Positions 8,030 to 17,012 of a stretch of DNA of 64,000 bases are shown here, piece after piece (the first letter of the stretch is position 1; each line of letters opens with the position of its first letter). The translations under genes and the position numbers were made by a program. The notes beneath the pieces were generated by a model. That model searched no databases, was not told the DNA's origin, and saw nothing but the letters and a program-made list of their open reading frames with translations. The DNA is from an uncultured Prevotellaceae bacterium. GTDB taxonomy: Bacteria; Bacteroidota; Bacteroidia; Bacteroidales; Bacteroidaceae. The DNA lies in contig CACYYG010000009.1 of NCBI GenBank assembly GCA_902778535.1, forward strand, positions 179,504 through 243,503, written 5' to 3'.

Positions 8030-8611
8030 TCAATATTGAGGTAGAGGACGATAGTTCTTATTCATGTAGGGAGCAACCAGAAGTTGCTGGAAGACTTGCT
8101 TAGTGATTGCATAATCCATATGGTCCAAAGGTCGTATCATTGCGTCGCACAACTTGCATATAGCATTAACTTCGGATTCACCACATAGTCTAAATGCAAT
8201 CCAAAATAAGACGCTCATATCGTTCAGCAACTCGAAAATATAGGTAAATTCCAGTTCTTCAAGAGCTTGTGAGTCTGATTCCGCCTTGGACGCCAAGTTT
8301 TCAAGTCTTGCCGTGCATACGGTACCAACTGCTTCGTTAGAATTTGTTGTCATCCACCGTATCAAATTAGCATGGACTTCCGTGATGGCCATCTGACCAT
8401 AGAATTTATGAATCTCTGTTGATGCTTCATTATAATCGTCAAAATCAGGCAACTCGTCTTTGGAGAATGCCTCAAAGACAAGTTTAGTAGTATAGGCTCT
8501 GTACATTATGTTTAGAACTATCTTATGCGGATATTCCTTTCGGGTATATTTGTTTCTCCAACTAGAGATATTCCCAAGAGCCTCATTCAGTGGTGGTCTT
8601 AAATCTATCAT
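8030..8611 (-). CDS. Hypothetical protein, 193 aa
   Basis: An all-helical soluble protein of unrecognised family. Aromatic and acidic residues are spread evenly; the middle part (EELEFTYIFELLNDMSVLFW) could form a hydrophobic helix but is interrupted by charges. It ends 1 bp before the start of the DarT-domain gene, the tightest junction in the operon. That makes it the best candidate for a direct partner or inhibitor of the DarT-like protein. Confidence 0.65.
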   Translation of the reverse strand: MIDLRPPLNEALGNISSWRNKYTRKEYPHKIVLNIMYRAYTTKLVFEAFSKDELPDFDDYNEASTEIHKFYGQMAITEVHANLIRWMTTNSNEAVGTVCTARLENLASKAESDSQALEELEFTYIFELLNDMSVLFWIAFRLCGESEVNAICKLCDAMIRPLDHMDYAITKQVFQQLLVAPYMNKNYRPLPQY

Positions 8612-8654
8612 AATACTTATTTATCTATGTTTAAGTTAGGTCAAACCAAGGTTC

Positions 8655-9791
8655 CTATAGATCCAATTGTCCCTCTATGTCTTCATACATGTCATTGAGG
8701 TATTCTTCGCCAATGGAGATGGAATTTGCTTTAGAAGCATACTCACTTTTATTATAGTCGTTTAGGAAATTTGCCACTTCATTAGCGGATGGTATATGAT
8801 ATGGCAGAGTCGTGTCAATGAGGAATTTCTTCTGTTCCTTATCATAGAATTTCTGTAATAAGAATATCATGATGGGCAACCTGTTAGACATTGCTCTGTC
8901 ACGTCGTACATAAGGTGCTGATGGTGTCAATCCTCCCAGTCCTACTAGGCTTGGGTCAGGATTGGCTCTATATAGTTCATCTTCAAGTGCTCTCGGCTTT
9001 TTCAACAGCAAGCTGAATAGTGCCGGAAGGGCATATGTGTTTTTCTTTTCCTTGAAGTTCTTGACAATACAGTAGAATGCATTTTGAGCAGCTATTTCAT
9101 TGACTTGAAAATCACCATTGTTAAAAAACAACGCCATCTTTATGAAAGCCAAACCGACAGTTTGTCCATCGCTGCCTTTAATTGTTTTTAGCTTGTGGCT
9201 ATTATATCCATGAACCCTGTTGTACAATTCAATTAAGTTATTCTGTAAACCTTGCTTGTTTCCAGTTGCGTATGACAAATTGACATTTCCTGCAATCGCT
9301 GCCATTTGAGTTGAAAAATCATCATTATCATCTACAACCATTTGCAAGCTTGAGAAAGGTACCTTTTGAACTTTCGCATTCTTTAATGCTTCTAATAGTC
9401 GGTCTTCCTCCTCTTCGGCTTTTCGTTTCTTATCAGCAGCTTCTTTTTCTTCGCGTTCCTTTTTGGCTTTTGCCTCTCGTTCTTTCTTTTCAAGTTCTAC
9501 TCTGTGATTCTTGGCAGCTTCATATTGGTCAATCTTCAATTCTACAAGATAAGTTTTATAATTCAAAGTAGACGGTTTGAACAATGATTCGTCGATTTCC
9601 AATAGCACGTCGGATGCTCTGTTTTGAACTTCTTTGGCCAACGGGCTTTCTTTGGACAAGATGAATTGTGTCTCCCCAGAGGAAAACAGGCTGGCAAAGA
9701 ATCCTTTTTCTTTTCGAGTAACAACTAGAAGGACATCTACATAGTTATCGAATTTTACGGTAGTAGTCCTAATGATTCTGTATCGTCCCAT
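8655..9791 (-). CDS. Hypothetical protein, 378 aa (second Y-type paralogue)
   Basis: Residues about 1-90 form a beta-rich domain that resembles the N-terminus of the 487-aa protein at 10337-11800; both open with Y-x-I-I and carry a DVLLV strand. A highly charged coiled coil (about 95-140, runs of EEKEAADKKRKAEEEE type) leads to a helical C-terminal domain (about 160-370). There are no catalytic motifs. It follows the 154-aa protein, as the 487-aa protein follows the 611-aa protein, giving a duplicated X-Y order. Confidence 0.65.
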   Translation of the reverse strand: MGRYRIIRTTTVKFDNYVDVLLVVTRKEKGFFASLFSSGETQFILSKESPLAKEVQNRASDVLLEIDESLFKPSTLNYKTYLVELKIDQYEAAKNHRVELEKKEREAKAKKEREEKEAADKKRKAEEEEDRLLEALKNAKVQKVPFSSLQMVVDDNDDFSTQMAAIAGNVNLSYATGNKQGLQNNLIELYNRVHGYNSHKLKTIKGSDGQTVGLAFIKMALFFNNGDFQVNEIAAQNAFYCIVKNFKEKKNTYALPALFSLLLKKPRALEDELYRANPDPSLVGLGGLTPSAPYVRRDRAMSNRLPIMIFLLQKFYDKEQKKFLIDTTLPYHIPSANEVANFLNDYNKSEYASKANSISIGEEYLNDMYEDIEGQLDL

Positions 9792-9803
9792 ATGAATTAT
9801 TCT

Positions 9804-10268
9804 TTAATAAAATTCTATTAGTCTGTCAGGATTTCCAAAAGTGAATGATACTTTTGCGACATTATGATTAATCGTAAAGACGCTTGCAAATATCGGTTCA
9901 TTTGAATCGTAATATTTGTGTCCTCTGGTATATCCAAGCACAGAGGACAGCATTGACAGTGATGCGTTTTCGACATTCGTCCGCTCTGCTGCAATGTAGA
10001 ACAAAATCCTTTCTCCTGACGTAGTTGCTCTGTCGAACTTCATTTGGGAAATGATTTTTTTCGGCATGGGATTCCTATCGATAAGGACGTCAATACCTAC
10101 TTTTCGGTTCAGGAAGCCTCCTTTGTTGTATTTGAAAAAGATGTTGAAGTGAACTTCCCCTGATGCCACCATTCTCCCTGCTTTCCATTCTTCATACCTA
10201 TCCACTGGGAATTGGAATTGTTGAAATGAGAAATCCTGGAAGGGAGGCCAGTTGTCAAATTGTGCCAT
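9804..10268 (-). CDS. Hypothetical protein, 154 aa (stand-alone X-type domain)
   Basis: A beta-rich single-domain protein. It shares with the first ~120 residues of the 611-aa protein the pattern EEW-x2-G (about 26-31) and an end motif R-(L/V)-IEFY, which here is the exact C-terminus (149-154) and in the larger protein lies at 115-120. I infer homology from these anchors only. The domain family is not recognised. Confidence 0.65.
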   Translation of the reverse strand: MAQFDNWPPFQDFSFQQFQFPVDRYEEWKAGRMVASGEVHFNIFFKYNKGGFLNRKVGIDVLIDRNPMPKKIISQMKFDRATTSGERILFYIAAERTNVENASLSMLSSVLGYTRGHKYYDSNEPIFASVFTINHNVAKVSFTFGNPDRLIEFY

Positions 10269-10336
10269 AACTTTTAAGATTTAGTGTTATTATATATATT
10301 TTAAACTGTAATATTATGCATTTATATTTTAACTAT

Positions 10337-11800
10337 TCATCCATCTCTTTCGTTTAGCCGTCTCAGATATAGCAATGCCATATCTAACTTAATGTTATCG
10401 AGATTATTCTGGTCGTCGTTAAAAAACTCTTTTGCAATATCCGTCAGCAAATCCCAGTCAACCCATGTATGCGGTCTGCGCAATGATTCCGCATTGTACC
10501 ATGTCACTTCCTGTAGGACTTTATTTGCAAAGAAGTCCGCACATTCTTTTCCATATTTGGGTTCAACGTACTCCAAAAAGGATTTCATGTCTAAAGTCCC
10601 GTCAAGGACATATTCTCCTGCCCCTTTCTTACCATAGGCTTTCTTTATGATATTGTTGTTCCTGCGAACATACACATAATACTCAGTGTATTCGTCATCA
10701 CGTTCATTCTGAGCCCACTGATTCAGAATGAAGCTATTATATGTTTGCTTAAGTAACTTTATTGAAAAAGAATCATTGGTTTTCTTAAGTTCGTTTTTGG
10801 TAATACCTGATATTTTCCGAGGAAGTTTTTCCTTGTCAAAAAGGATGTCGTCCATTATCTCACAATACTTGGGATTATTATAGAGAGATTCCAAGTAATT
10901 GATTTGTTCATCTGAGAGGAATGGGAACATCACGCCTATTCTCACAAGGTTCTGAGCCACCTCTCTTGAATCTTGTGACAATTCTATTATGCAAAACATG
11001 TATTTTTGCATTAAGTCGTTGAGCGTGTCAACATCTTTTGCTCTTCCATATAGATATGATATAGCTGGGATTACCGTCTCATTCATTGCCTGACAGCCAT
11101 GAAGGAAGAAATAGGTGTAGAAATCAATCAGCCCACCAAGATTCTTTGCTTTAGAACACCTGGAGCACTCTTCATGACGTTCCTCAACAGACATCTTTTT
11201 TATTTCTTCTTCACTATATCTCTTTTTAGTATCAACAGAATTGGATGATTGTTCATCGCTGTAGAAATCATTAAAAATATCTTCAGGATTATCATCTTCG
11301 TCAATACGGATGGAACTGTTAGTGACTGTTTCTTCGGAATCATCAACATCGAAAAGGTCATCTTCATACATAAGTTCCTCATCGTAATCATCCTCTTCCT
11401 CATCTTCATCATCATCTTGCCCCAAAAACTCATCTAGAGGCACGAAATCATTCATGTCATATTCTGGGATTAAGTCTATAGATTTGTTCACGAGTATTTC
11501 TTCTCCATGACTATCTACGATAGTATCTTCCACGAAATCTTCCTCATCAGGTTCCCAAAATGACTCTTGCTTCTTAGGTGAATTTGCCATAGCAGAGAAT
11601 TCATTGGCCATCTCATCAGAATAAGGGAAAGCGAAAATAGCAGTCTCATCGGATTCTGTCTGAGAGAATTGAGCAAATCTTGTTTCAAACACTCTAGACA
11701 TCAGCGTCGTGGTATCTTTTACAGGATTCGCTTTTACTAGAAGGACATCTCCATCGGAAGTGGCCTTTTTTATGATGGTTTCTATTATTACGTATCTCAT
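10337..11800 (-). CDS. Hypothetical protein, 487 aa (first Y-type paralogue)
   Basis: An N-terminal beta-rich domain (about 1-75, YVIIETIIKKA then DVLLV) resembles that of the 378-aa protein. A very acidic linker with repeated Asp/Glu (about 120-165) follows, then a helical C-terminal half with a possible repeat solenoid. The start lies 2 bp after the stop of the 611-aa gene, implying translational coupling. No known domain was recognised. Confidence 0.65.
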   Translation of the reverse strand: MRYVIIETIIKKATSDGDVLLVKANPVKDTTTLMSRVFETRFAQFSQTESDETAIFAFPYSDEMANEFSAMANSPKKQESFWEPDEEDFVEDTIVDSHGEEILVNKSIDLIPEYDMNDFVPLDEFLGQDDDEDEEEDDYDEELMYEDDLFDVDDSEETVTNSSIRIDEDDNPEDIFNDFYSDEQSSNSVDTKKRYSEEEIKKMSVEERHEECSRCSKAKNLGGLIDFYTYFFLHGCQAMNETVIPAISYLYGRAKDVDTLNDLMQKYMFCIIELSQDSREVAQNLVRIGVMFPFLSDEQINYLESLYNNPKYCEIMDDILFDKEKLPRKISGITKNELKKTNDSFSIKLLKQTYNSFILNQWAQNERDDEYTEYYVYVRRNNNIIKKAYGKKGAGEYVLDGTLDMKSFLEYVEPKYGKECADFFANKVLQEVTWYNAESLRRPHTWVDWDLLTDIAKEFFNDDQNNLDNIKLDMALLYLRRLNERDG

Positions 11801-11802
11801 TT

Positions 11803-13638
11803 TTATAATTCAGATTCAATTAGTTTGGTGTATCTATATTCTATTCTTACATTCCTGTCTCTCATATGCAAATCGCAATGGGTAATGATACCATTCGTGT
11901 AATGGATGAAAAAACCATAGGAACTATAATCAACAGGTTGCCATCCAAAAGGGGTAATCGCATACAACGGATAACCCCGTAGTTCAATGAAGCTGTCCGT
12001 ACTTTGAACAAATCTCATTGGTTTGGCAGACATCTGGGCATTGGCTGTTTCATTATTAAAAATCTTAACGATATAACCATCTCCGGGCTGTATGTCATAC
12101 CCATCACATCCATTTTTGTTCAGTTCAACTATTATTGTCCTTAAACATTTTTGAGGTCCCATGACAGGTGTCTCATATTCATATCTTTGATGCTCGTTAG
12201 ATTTGTATACAAACATATCAGGGAGTTCAGCAATGATCTGGGAATCTCCGTTTAAGCTTAGCGAGTTTCCGGTTTGTCTCCTGAATATGGCGGGAATATT
12301 TGTGTGTTGTGGCATCAGCTCATTATTCACCAACTCATTTCTTAGAGTTTCAGTCTTATCTATGATGTAATTATAGATGCTTACTAATCGCTCTGTCACA
12401 TCATCATCTCTAAGAATCTTGTGGAATAAAGAACTCTCCTCCAGTTCGCATAATAAATTATGTATACCAGCTTGTATGTCAGTCTTGAATGCCTGATAAT
12501 TGGGGGAATTAACAACTTGTGGATCGACTTTTGAGTTTAAATACAAATCAAACGATTCCCAATAGGCATAAAGAGGATATTTATATTTGTCAATATCATT
12601 CTTCGCATCTAATACTTTTCGGTTGCCTGTTTTGTCGAATAATTTGTTAAGAGAAGCCTGTAAAGAACAAAGCTTGTCATGTATTATCTCGAGATCGTCC
12701 GTTGATATATCTCTGAGTATCTCAGGACTGTTTTTCTCTATAGATTCAATGATGCCAGTGTCTATAAAACAAGGATTAACTGCATTTGAACTGCTATTCT
12801 TTACTCCAGGATAATTATTCTCGATATGAATAATTATATCCCTCAAATCGTCAGCTCCAATCAAATTAGGTGGTAAATTCTCAAAGACGGAGTCTCTAAT
12901 AACTTCATCGACTTTTACCAAGCCTTCTTTAGCCACAGCATATGCCTGGCTTATATTGCACAATTTGAGGTTACATATAGAGATAAAGAAATACACCTTT
13001 GGAAGTAACATGTGAACTTTATTTTCATCAAACGTCATCTTAGTTAGCATCTTATAAACTTCCACAAAAAGTTTTAGAGACTCGACGACGCCCTTTATTT
13101 GCTCAGGTGTTGAAGCATCACTATAGAGTTCAAAATGATTTACTGCCACTTCCATTAATTTGTCAGCATCATACCTGTGTGATGTTTTTAGATTGGAAAT
13201 AATTGATTCAGCAGTTTTAATCTTATCTTGCTCTTTGTACACATGTCTATAGGGCTGTCCTATTTCAATTACAGTACCATAGAATTCAATTACCCTCAAG
13301 GGGGTGAGCATTGTAAAACGAATCCCGGAAACAGTTGAGCCAGTAATGAACAGTTGGCACTCAACTGGTTCGGTTGGATCTGCAGATAAAACTTCATGGC
13401 TGTATATAATACGATCCAATATCAACTCCTCAGATTCATCAGAAAATTCAAAGACTGAAGAACTGCTAATTTTCAAATTGCCAGTTGAAGAAATATAGAA
13501 ACGAATATTGCTTTTGCTTGCTTCTGCCATAATATCCGTTTCAATGACACCATTTCCGATGCATTGACCATTGCTCCACTCTTCAAAACGAATTGCATGA
13601 AACAAAAAGCTATTTCTATATAACTCCATATACTCCAT
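11803..13638 (-). CDS. Hypothetical protein, 611 aa (first X-type paralogue)
   Basis: The N-terminal ~120 residues form an X-type domain (FEEWSNG at 18-24, RVIEFY at 115-120) also found alone in the 154-aa protein. Residues about 135-480 are helical, and a beta-rich C-terminal domain (about 480-605) includes YPLYAITPFGWQPVDY. It is the first large gene after the promoter at 13846, about 200 bp downstream of the predicted transcription start. The family and function are unknown. Its length and lead position suggest a core component of the DarT-containing system. Confidence 0.65.
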   Translation of the reverse strand: MEYMELYRNSFLFHAIRFEEWSNGQCIGNGVIETDIMAEASKSNIRFYISSTGNLKISSSSVFEFSDESEELILDRIIYSHEVLSADPTEPVECQLFITGSTVSGIRFTMLTPLRVIEFYGTVIEIGQPYRHVYKEQDKIKTAESIISNLKTSHRYDADKLMEVAVNHFELYSDASTPEQIKGVVESLKLFVEVYKMLTKMTFDENKVHMLLPKVYFFISICNLKLCNISQAYAVAKEGLVKVDEVIRDSVFENLPPNLIGADDLRDIIIHIENNYPGVKNSSSNAVNPCFIDTGIIESIEKNSPEILRDISTDDLEIIHDKLCSLQASLNKLFDKTGNRKVLDAKNDIDKYKYPLYAYWESFDLYLNSKVDPQVVNSPNYQAFKTDIQAGIHNLLCELEESSLFHKILRDDDVTERLVSIYNYIIDKTETLRNELVNNELMPQHTNIPAIFRRQTGNSLSLNGDSQIIAELPDMFVYKSNEHQRYEYETPVMGPQKCLRTIIVELNKNGCDGYDIQPGDGYIVKIFNNETANAQMSAKPMRFVQSTDSFIELRGYPLYAITPFGWQPVDYSSYGFFIHYTNGIITHCDLHMRDRNVRIEYRYTKLIESEL

Positions 13639-13645
13639 TGTGTTA

Positions 13646-13837
13646 TTATCTCAATTTGTCTTTTCTAAACCATGTGCCAAATAGAAGTATTCCAAGAATA
13701 CACCACTCTGCTTGATGATAATAATGAAACAGAAGCGACAAATTTCCCTTAAGAGTATAGGATAACATAGGAGGTGAACAGCAACGATTGATGATGCTGT
13801 TTTCTATTGTCCTGCTTATTTTTCCCCATAAAATCAT
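13646..13837 (-). CDS. Possible small membrane protein, 63 aa
   Basis: An open frame fills the leader between the predicted transcription start (about 13840) and the 611-aa gene, ending 7 bp before it. The C-terminal part holds one hydrophobic stretch (WCILGILLFGTWF). The ATG would be nearly leaderless; an inner ATG would give about 40 aa. It could equally be an untranslated leader. Position is the main argument for it. Confidence 0.3.
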   Translation of the reverse strand: MILWGKISRTIENSIINRCCSPPMLSYTLKGNLSLLFHYYHQAEWCILGILLFGTWFRKDKLR

Positions 13838-13845
13838 ATTCGTTG

Positions 13846-13904
13846 CAAAGTTACGAATTATTTTTTAATTATATCCATTTTATGTTTTCACAAGCCTTGT
13901 GAAA
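13846..13904 (-). promoter_or_regulatory. Promoter and palindromic operator of the DarT-containing operon
   Basis: On the minus strand TAACTTTG lies at 13853-13846. The palindrome TTTCACAAG-C-CTTGTGAAA covers 13886-13904, with perfect 9-bp arms. Its core begins 33 bp from the -7 element, exactly as at 1558-1619, where the core differs by one base. No TTTG -33 box is present in either promoter. I infer a shared regulator, probably an activator. Confidence 0.7.
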
Positions 13905-13929
13905 TACTTTTTTTATAAATTATTAATGC

Positions 13930-14103
13930 TCTCTGCATAATATTATAGTAGTCAAAAGCAAGGCGAGGTAAGTCTGGCAAGAGGAATATTCTGCCTTGGC
14001 TGCGTCATCTTGACCACATTTTAACTGGAGCGTCGATAATGGCTAAATAAGCCACGGTAATGGTCCTGCCGCGAGGGTCACGGTCAACTTTGGAATATGA
14101 CCT
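13930..14103 (-). pseudogene. Decayed 3' part of a Nudix hydrolase gene
   Basis: Read on the minus strand, this stretch encodes YSKVDRDPRGRTITVAYL, IIDAP, then in another frame GQDDAAKA, and later LAFDYYNIM. These parallel the C-terminal half of the Nudix gene at 22389-22831 (YSKVDRDPRGRTITVAYLSI ... GQDDAAKAQW ... LAFDHTDIM). Frameshifts and a missing 5' half show that it is dead. It lies exactly between the AT-rich operon and the GC-richer yolD/polymerase pair. Confidence 0.75.
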
Positions 14104-14104
14104 G

Positions 14105-14515
14105 CTAATGTATTTCTATATCCTTAATCATAGCTACAGGAATCTTCCTGCCATCAGTCAGTTCTACGACACGTTCGTAATCGTCTATACGTCTCACATT
14201 GCCGGCGATGGTCTGATATGTTCCTCCCGACTTGCGGCTATCAGGCAGGAAGTACTCGATTGTCACCATAGGGTTTTCAGTTTGCCTGGTGATGAGTAAA
14301 GCCATTTTGTTGTCTAGCTCCTTACTTTCGGACTCTCCTATGTCTGCCCATTCATCCGTCACCCTCCCCTCTTCCCTGATGGCAGCATCGTGGCCAGCCA
14401 CTGCGGCAAAAGGTGCAAACTGGGCAGCCCGGGCCATCATCGACATCCGAGGATGGCGTTTCGGCTCATAATGTGGCAGATTGACAATATCGTCGTAGTC
14501 ACCCATAAATCTCAA
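14105..14515 (-). CDS. YolD-like protein
   Basis: A 136-aa protein of the YolD-like family, recognised by MSMMARAAQFAPFAAVAGHD (about 24-43) and a C-terminal beta-rich half with RRIDDYERVVELTDGRKIPV. Family members are SOS-associated partners of Y-family polymerases, and here the gene directly follows one with a 1-bp gap. The start could also be the internal MGDYDD. No LexA-type operator was seen. Confidence 0.8.
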   Translation of the reverse strand: MRFMGDYDDIVNLPHYEPKRHPRMSMMARAAQFAPFAAVAGHDAAIREEGRVTDEWADIGESESKELDNKMALLITRQTENPMVTIEYFLPDSRKSGGTYQTIAGNVRRIDDYERVVELTDGRKIPVAMIKDIEIH

Positions 14516-14516
14516 T

Positions 14517-16037
14517 TCACTTAGCCCTGTGTCCTCCTATTTGTTCATTGCGCTCCTTGGCAGTGGCTCCTTCCTCGAAGTTCAGGCCTCGAAGGATGGC
14601 GTTCTTGCCGAAACGCTGCTTAATTTTCAGCTGAGCCTCCTGTATACGGCGCTCCTTTTCTATGGCCGCCTTCTCTTCCGCTTCTTGTTTGGCCAGCGCC
14701 TCATAATCCGTAAAGAGGTCAAGCTGTTGGGGAGCCGTGTTCATATTGGCAGAAGACTCACTCACAACATGGTTTACCGTCACATTGAGTCTGCGAACTA
14801 GCAGGTCTTTGTTCACGATGCGGTCAAACAGCTCCACAACAGCATCGGTGATGAGCTTTGTGGATGATGTCTGCCGCTGCAGGTTGGCCGTTCCATGTGC
14901 ATGCTTCGGCACCTGCCTGCCATAGTAGTCGGTCGTCACCTCGCCATGATACCTGGCGCGAATGTCAGGGTTCGTTAGGCTCTCACGGTCATAGCCGACG
15001 GTCAGCACCAGCTGGTCGGTCACCAGACGCTTTGACACCAGTTCGAGCGCCATGCTCTCAGCCATCTCCTGTACCACCACACGGGCTTTCTGGAAGCTGT
15101 ATGGCTCCTGCAATACCTGCCCGTTGCTGAACGAGTTGGTCTCTGGCCTATAGGCTTTCACATAGTCCATTGTACAAGGCTCCCAGCCCCATGCATGGTC
15201 TATCAGCAGCTCCGCATTGACGCCAAAGAGCCGATACAGCAGGTCTTCGTTCTGAACGGAGAGCCGTGCTAGCTTTCCCATCGTGTCGATGCCATATAAT
15301 GCCAACTTCTCGGCTATGCCTTTTCCCACCCTCCAGAACTTCGTCAATGGGCGATAGTCCCATAGCTGCTGTCGGTACGACATCTCATCCAGTTCCGCTA
15401 TGCGCACGCCGTCCTTGTCGGCAGGGGCCTTCTTCGCCACAATGTCCATCGCCACCTTGCAGAGATACATGTTCGTGCCGATGCCAGCCGTTGCCGTGAT
15501 GCCCGTCTGCGAGAGCACGTCGCGTATCATCCTCATGGCCAGCTCATGAGCCGTCAGCTTGCAGCTCCCCAGGTAGGCCGTCACGTCCATGAACACCTCG
15601 TCGATGCTATACACATGGATGTCCTCTGGTGCAATGTATTTAAGGTAAATGCCGTATATCTTGCTGCTCACCTCGATATAATGCGCCATTCTTGGAGGGG
15701 CCGCAATATAGTCTACTGCCCAGTCAGGATGCTGCTGCAGCTCAATGTCCGATGTGGATTTGCCCGTCAGCCGTCGGCCCGGTGACTTCATCTGCCGTTC
15801 ATAGTTCACCTCGCGGAGCCTTTGCACCACCTCAAACAGTCGCGCCCGACCTCCTATTCCGTATGCCTTCAGCGAGGGAGTCACCGCCAGGCAGATGGTC
15901 TTCTCTGTCCTCGACACGTCAGCCACAACCAGATTCGTGGTCAGCGGGTCAAGCCCTCTGGCCACGCACTCCACGCTGGCGTACATCGACTTCAGGTCAA
16001 TGGCAATATATGTCCGTTTCTTCTCCTGCATCTGCAT
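14517..16037 (-). CDS. Y-family DNA polymerase (UmuC/DinB-like)
   Basis: A 506-aa translesion polymerase. Motif I with the metal-binding Asp is IAIDLKSMYASVE (D14), and the second catalytic pair sits in VYSIDEVFMDV (about 140-150). Palm, finger, thumb (helix-hairpin-helix around GKGIAEKLALYGIDTMGKLA) and little-finger regions are all present. A charged C-terminal extension (about 430-506, EEKAAIEKERR) is usual for the Bacteroidales version. The GC content is clearly higher than in the region below 13.9 kb. It likely acts in damage tolerance with YolD. Confidence 0.9.
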   Translation of the reverse strand: MQMQEKKRTYIAIDLKSMYASVECVARGLDPLTTNLVVADVSRTEKTICLAVTPSLKAYGIGGRARLFEVVQRLREVNYERQMKSPGRRLTGKSTSDIELQQHPDWAVDYIAAPPRMAHYIEVSSKIYGIYLKYIAPEDIHVYSIDEVFMDVTAYLGSCKLTAHELAMRMIRDVLSQTGITATAGIGTNMYLCKVAMDIVAKKAPADKDGVRIAELDEMSYRQQLWDYRPLTKFWRVGKGIAEKLALYGIDTMGKLARLSVQNEDLLYRLFGVNAELLIDHAWGWEPCTMDYVKAYRPETNSFSNGQVLQEPYSFQKARVVVQEMAESMALELVSKRLVTDQLVLTVGYDRESLTNPDIRARYHGEVTTDYYGRQVPKHAHGTANLQRQTSSTKLITDAVVELFDRIVNKDLLVRRLNVTVNHVVSESSANMNTAPQQLDLFTDYEALAKQEAEEKAAIEKERRIQEAQLKIKQRFGKNAILRGLNFEEGATAKERNEQIGGHRAK

Positions 16038-16052
16038 TGGCTAGTTGAAGGC

Positions 16053-16973
16053 TTAGTTCTTCCCTTTGTTGATGGTGTATATGCCAAGTGCCGCGAGGAC
16101 TCCGGCGACGGCATATTTCGCATGGAACGTCTCACCAAGGCACAGGCACGAAGTGACGGTTCCCACGATGGGAATGAGAGAGTTGTATATGGCCACTTTC
16201 CCCACGGGATTGCAACTGAGCAGCTTGTTGTAGAGTGCGAATCCGAGGGCAGAGATGGCGATGAGAAGCAACAGGCAGACGATGCCGAGCATGTTGATTT
16301 GAGGCAACGTACCGCCAAGTGCCAGTCCTGGAATGATGAGCAGCATCCCTCCAAAGGTGAGGCTGTAGCCCGTACCTACGAACACATCCACCCTTCGGCT
16401 CAGTCCGCGTGTCATCAGATTTGAGGATGCGCCACAGATGGCATTGAGGATAATCATTCCGTCACCCAGCCATGTGAATTGTCCGCTGTCGGCTCCACCC
16501 AGATTCAAGGCTAGCACCCCGCTGAAGCCGATAGCGCAACCCAGCATCTTTCTGGCCGTCAGCTTGTCACTCTTGAAACAGGCGCAGGCCAGCAGCACCA
16601 CCAGGAAAGTGCTCAATGAGTTGAGGATTGCCGCCCGTGAACCATCGCTGTGCGACATGCCGACGTAGAAGAAGAAATAGTGCAGCGTGGTGTTCATCAG
16701 TGCAAAGGCAAGGAGGAACCACCAGTCGTGCTTGACGTCCATCTTGAACGACCGCCCACTGCTACGGGCAACGGCCAATACGACCAGACCTGCCGCAGCA
16801 AAGCGGATGCCTGCAAAGAGCATCTTGCTACCCGTCATGTCTGGCGTAATGCCAAAGGCACTGAAGCCCACCTTGATGAGCGGAAAGGCCCATCCCCAGG
16901 CAATCGCGGCTGTCAGCGCAAACGCCGCCACCCAAACGGGCCGCTGGAATATGGATGTCCTCGTCTCTTCCAT
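16053..16973 (-). CDS. EamA/DMT-family transporter
   Basis: A 306-aa inner-membrane protein with about ten hydrophobic helices in two halves, as in the drug/metabolite transporter superfamily. The first helix carries AIAWGWAFPLIKVGF, and a second-repeat segment has NAICGASSNLMTRGLS. The substrate cannot be inferred. It lies 15 bp upstream of the polymerase gene in the same direction, but a functional link is not obvious. Confidence 0.85.
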   Translation of the reverse strand: MEETRTSIFQRPVWVAAFALTAAIAWGWAFPLIKVGFSAFGITPDMTGSKMLFAGIRFAAAGLVVLAVARSSGRSFKMDVKHDWWFLLAFALMNTTLHYFFFYVGMSHSDGSRAAILNSLSTFLVVLLACACFKSDKLTARKMLGCAIGFSGVLALNLGGADSGQFTWLGDGMIILNAICGASSNLMTRGLSRRVDVFVGTGYSLTFGGMLLIIPGLALGGTLPQINMLGIVCLLLLIAISALGFALYNKLLSCNPVGKVAIYNSLIPIVGTVTSCLCLGETFHAKYAVAGVLAALGIYTINKGKN

Positions 16974-17012
16974 CTGCTTGTGTCAGTCCTCAATGAAGTT
17001 GACCGCTTTCTC

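Noticed and set aside
15692-16424. Long plus-strand frames of 118 and 200 codons
   Set aside because: They are antisense to the Y-family polymerase and the EamA transporter in GC-rich DNA, where open shadow frames are common.
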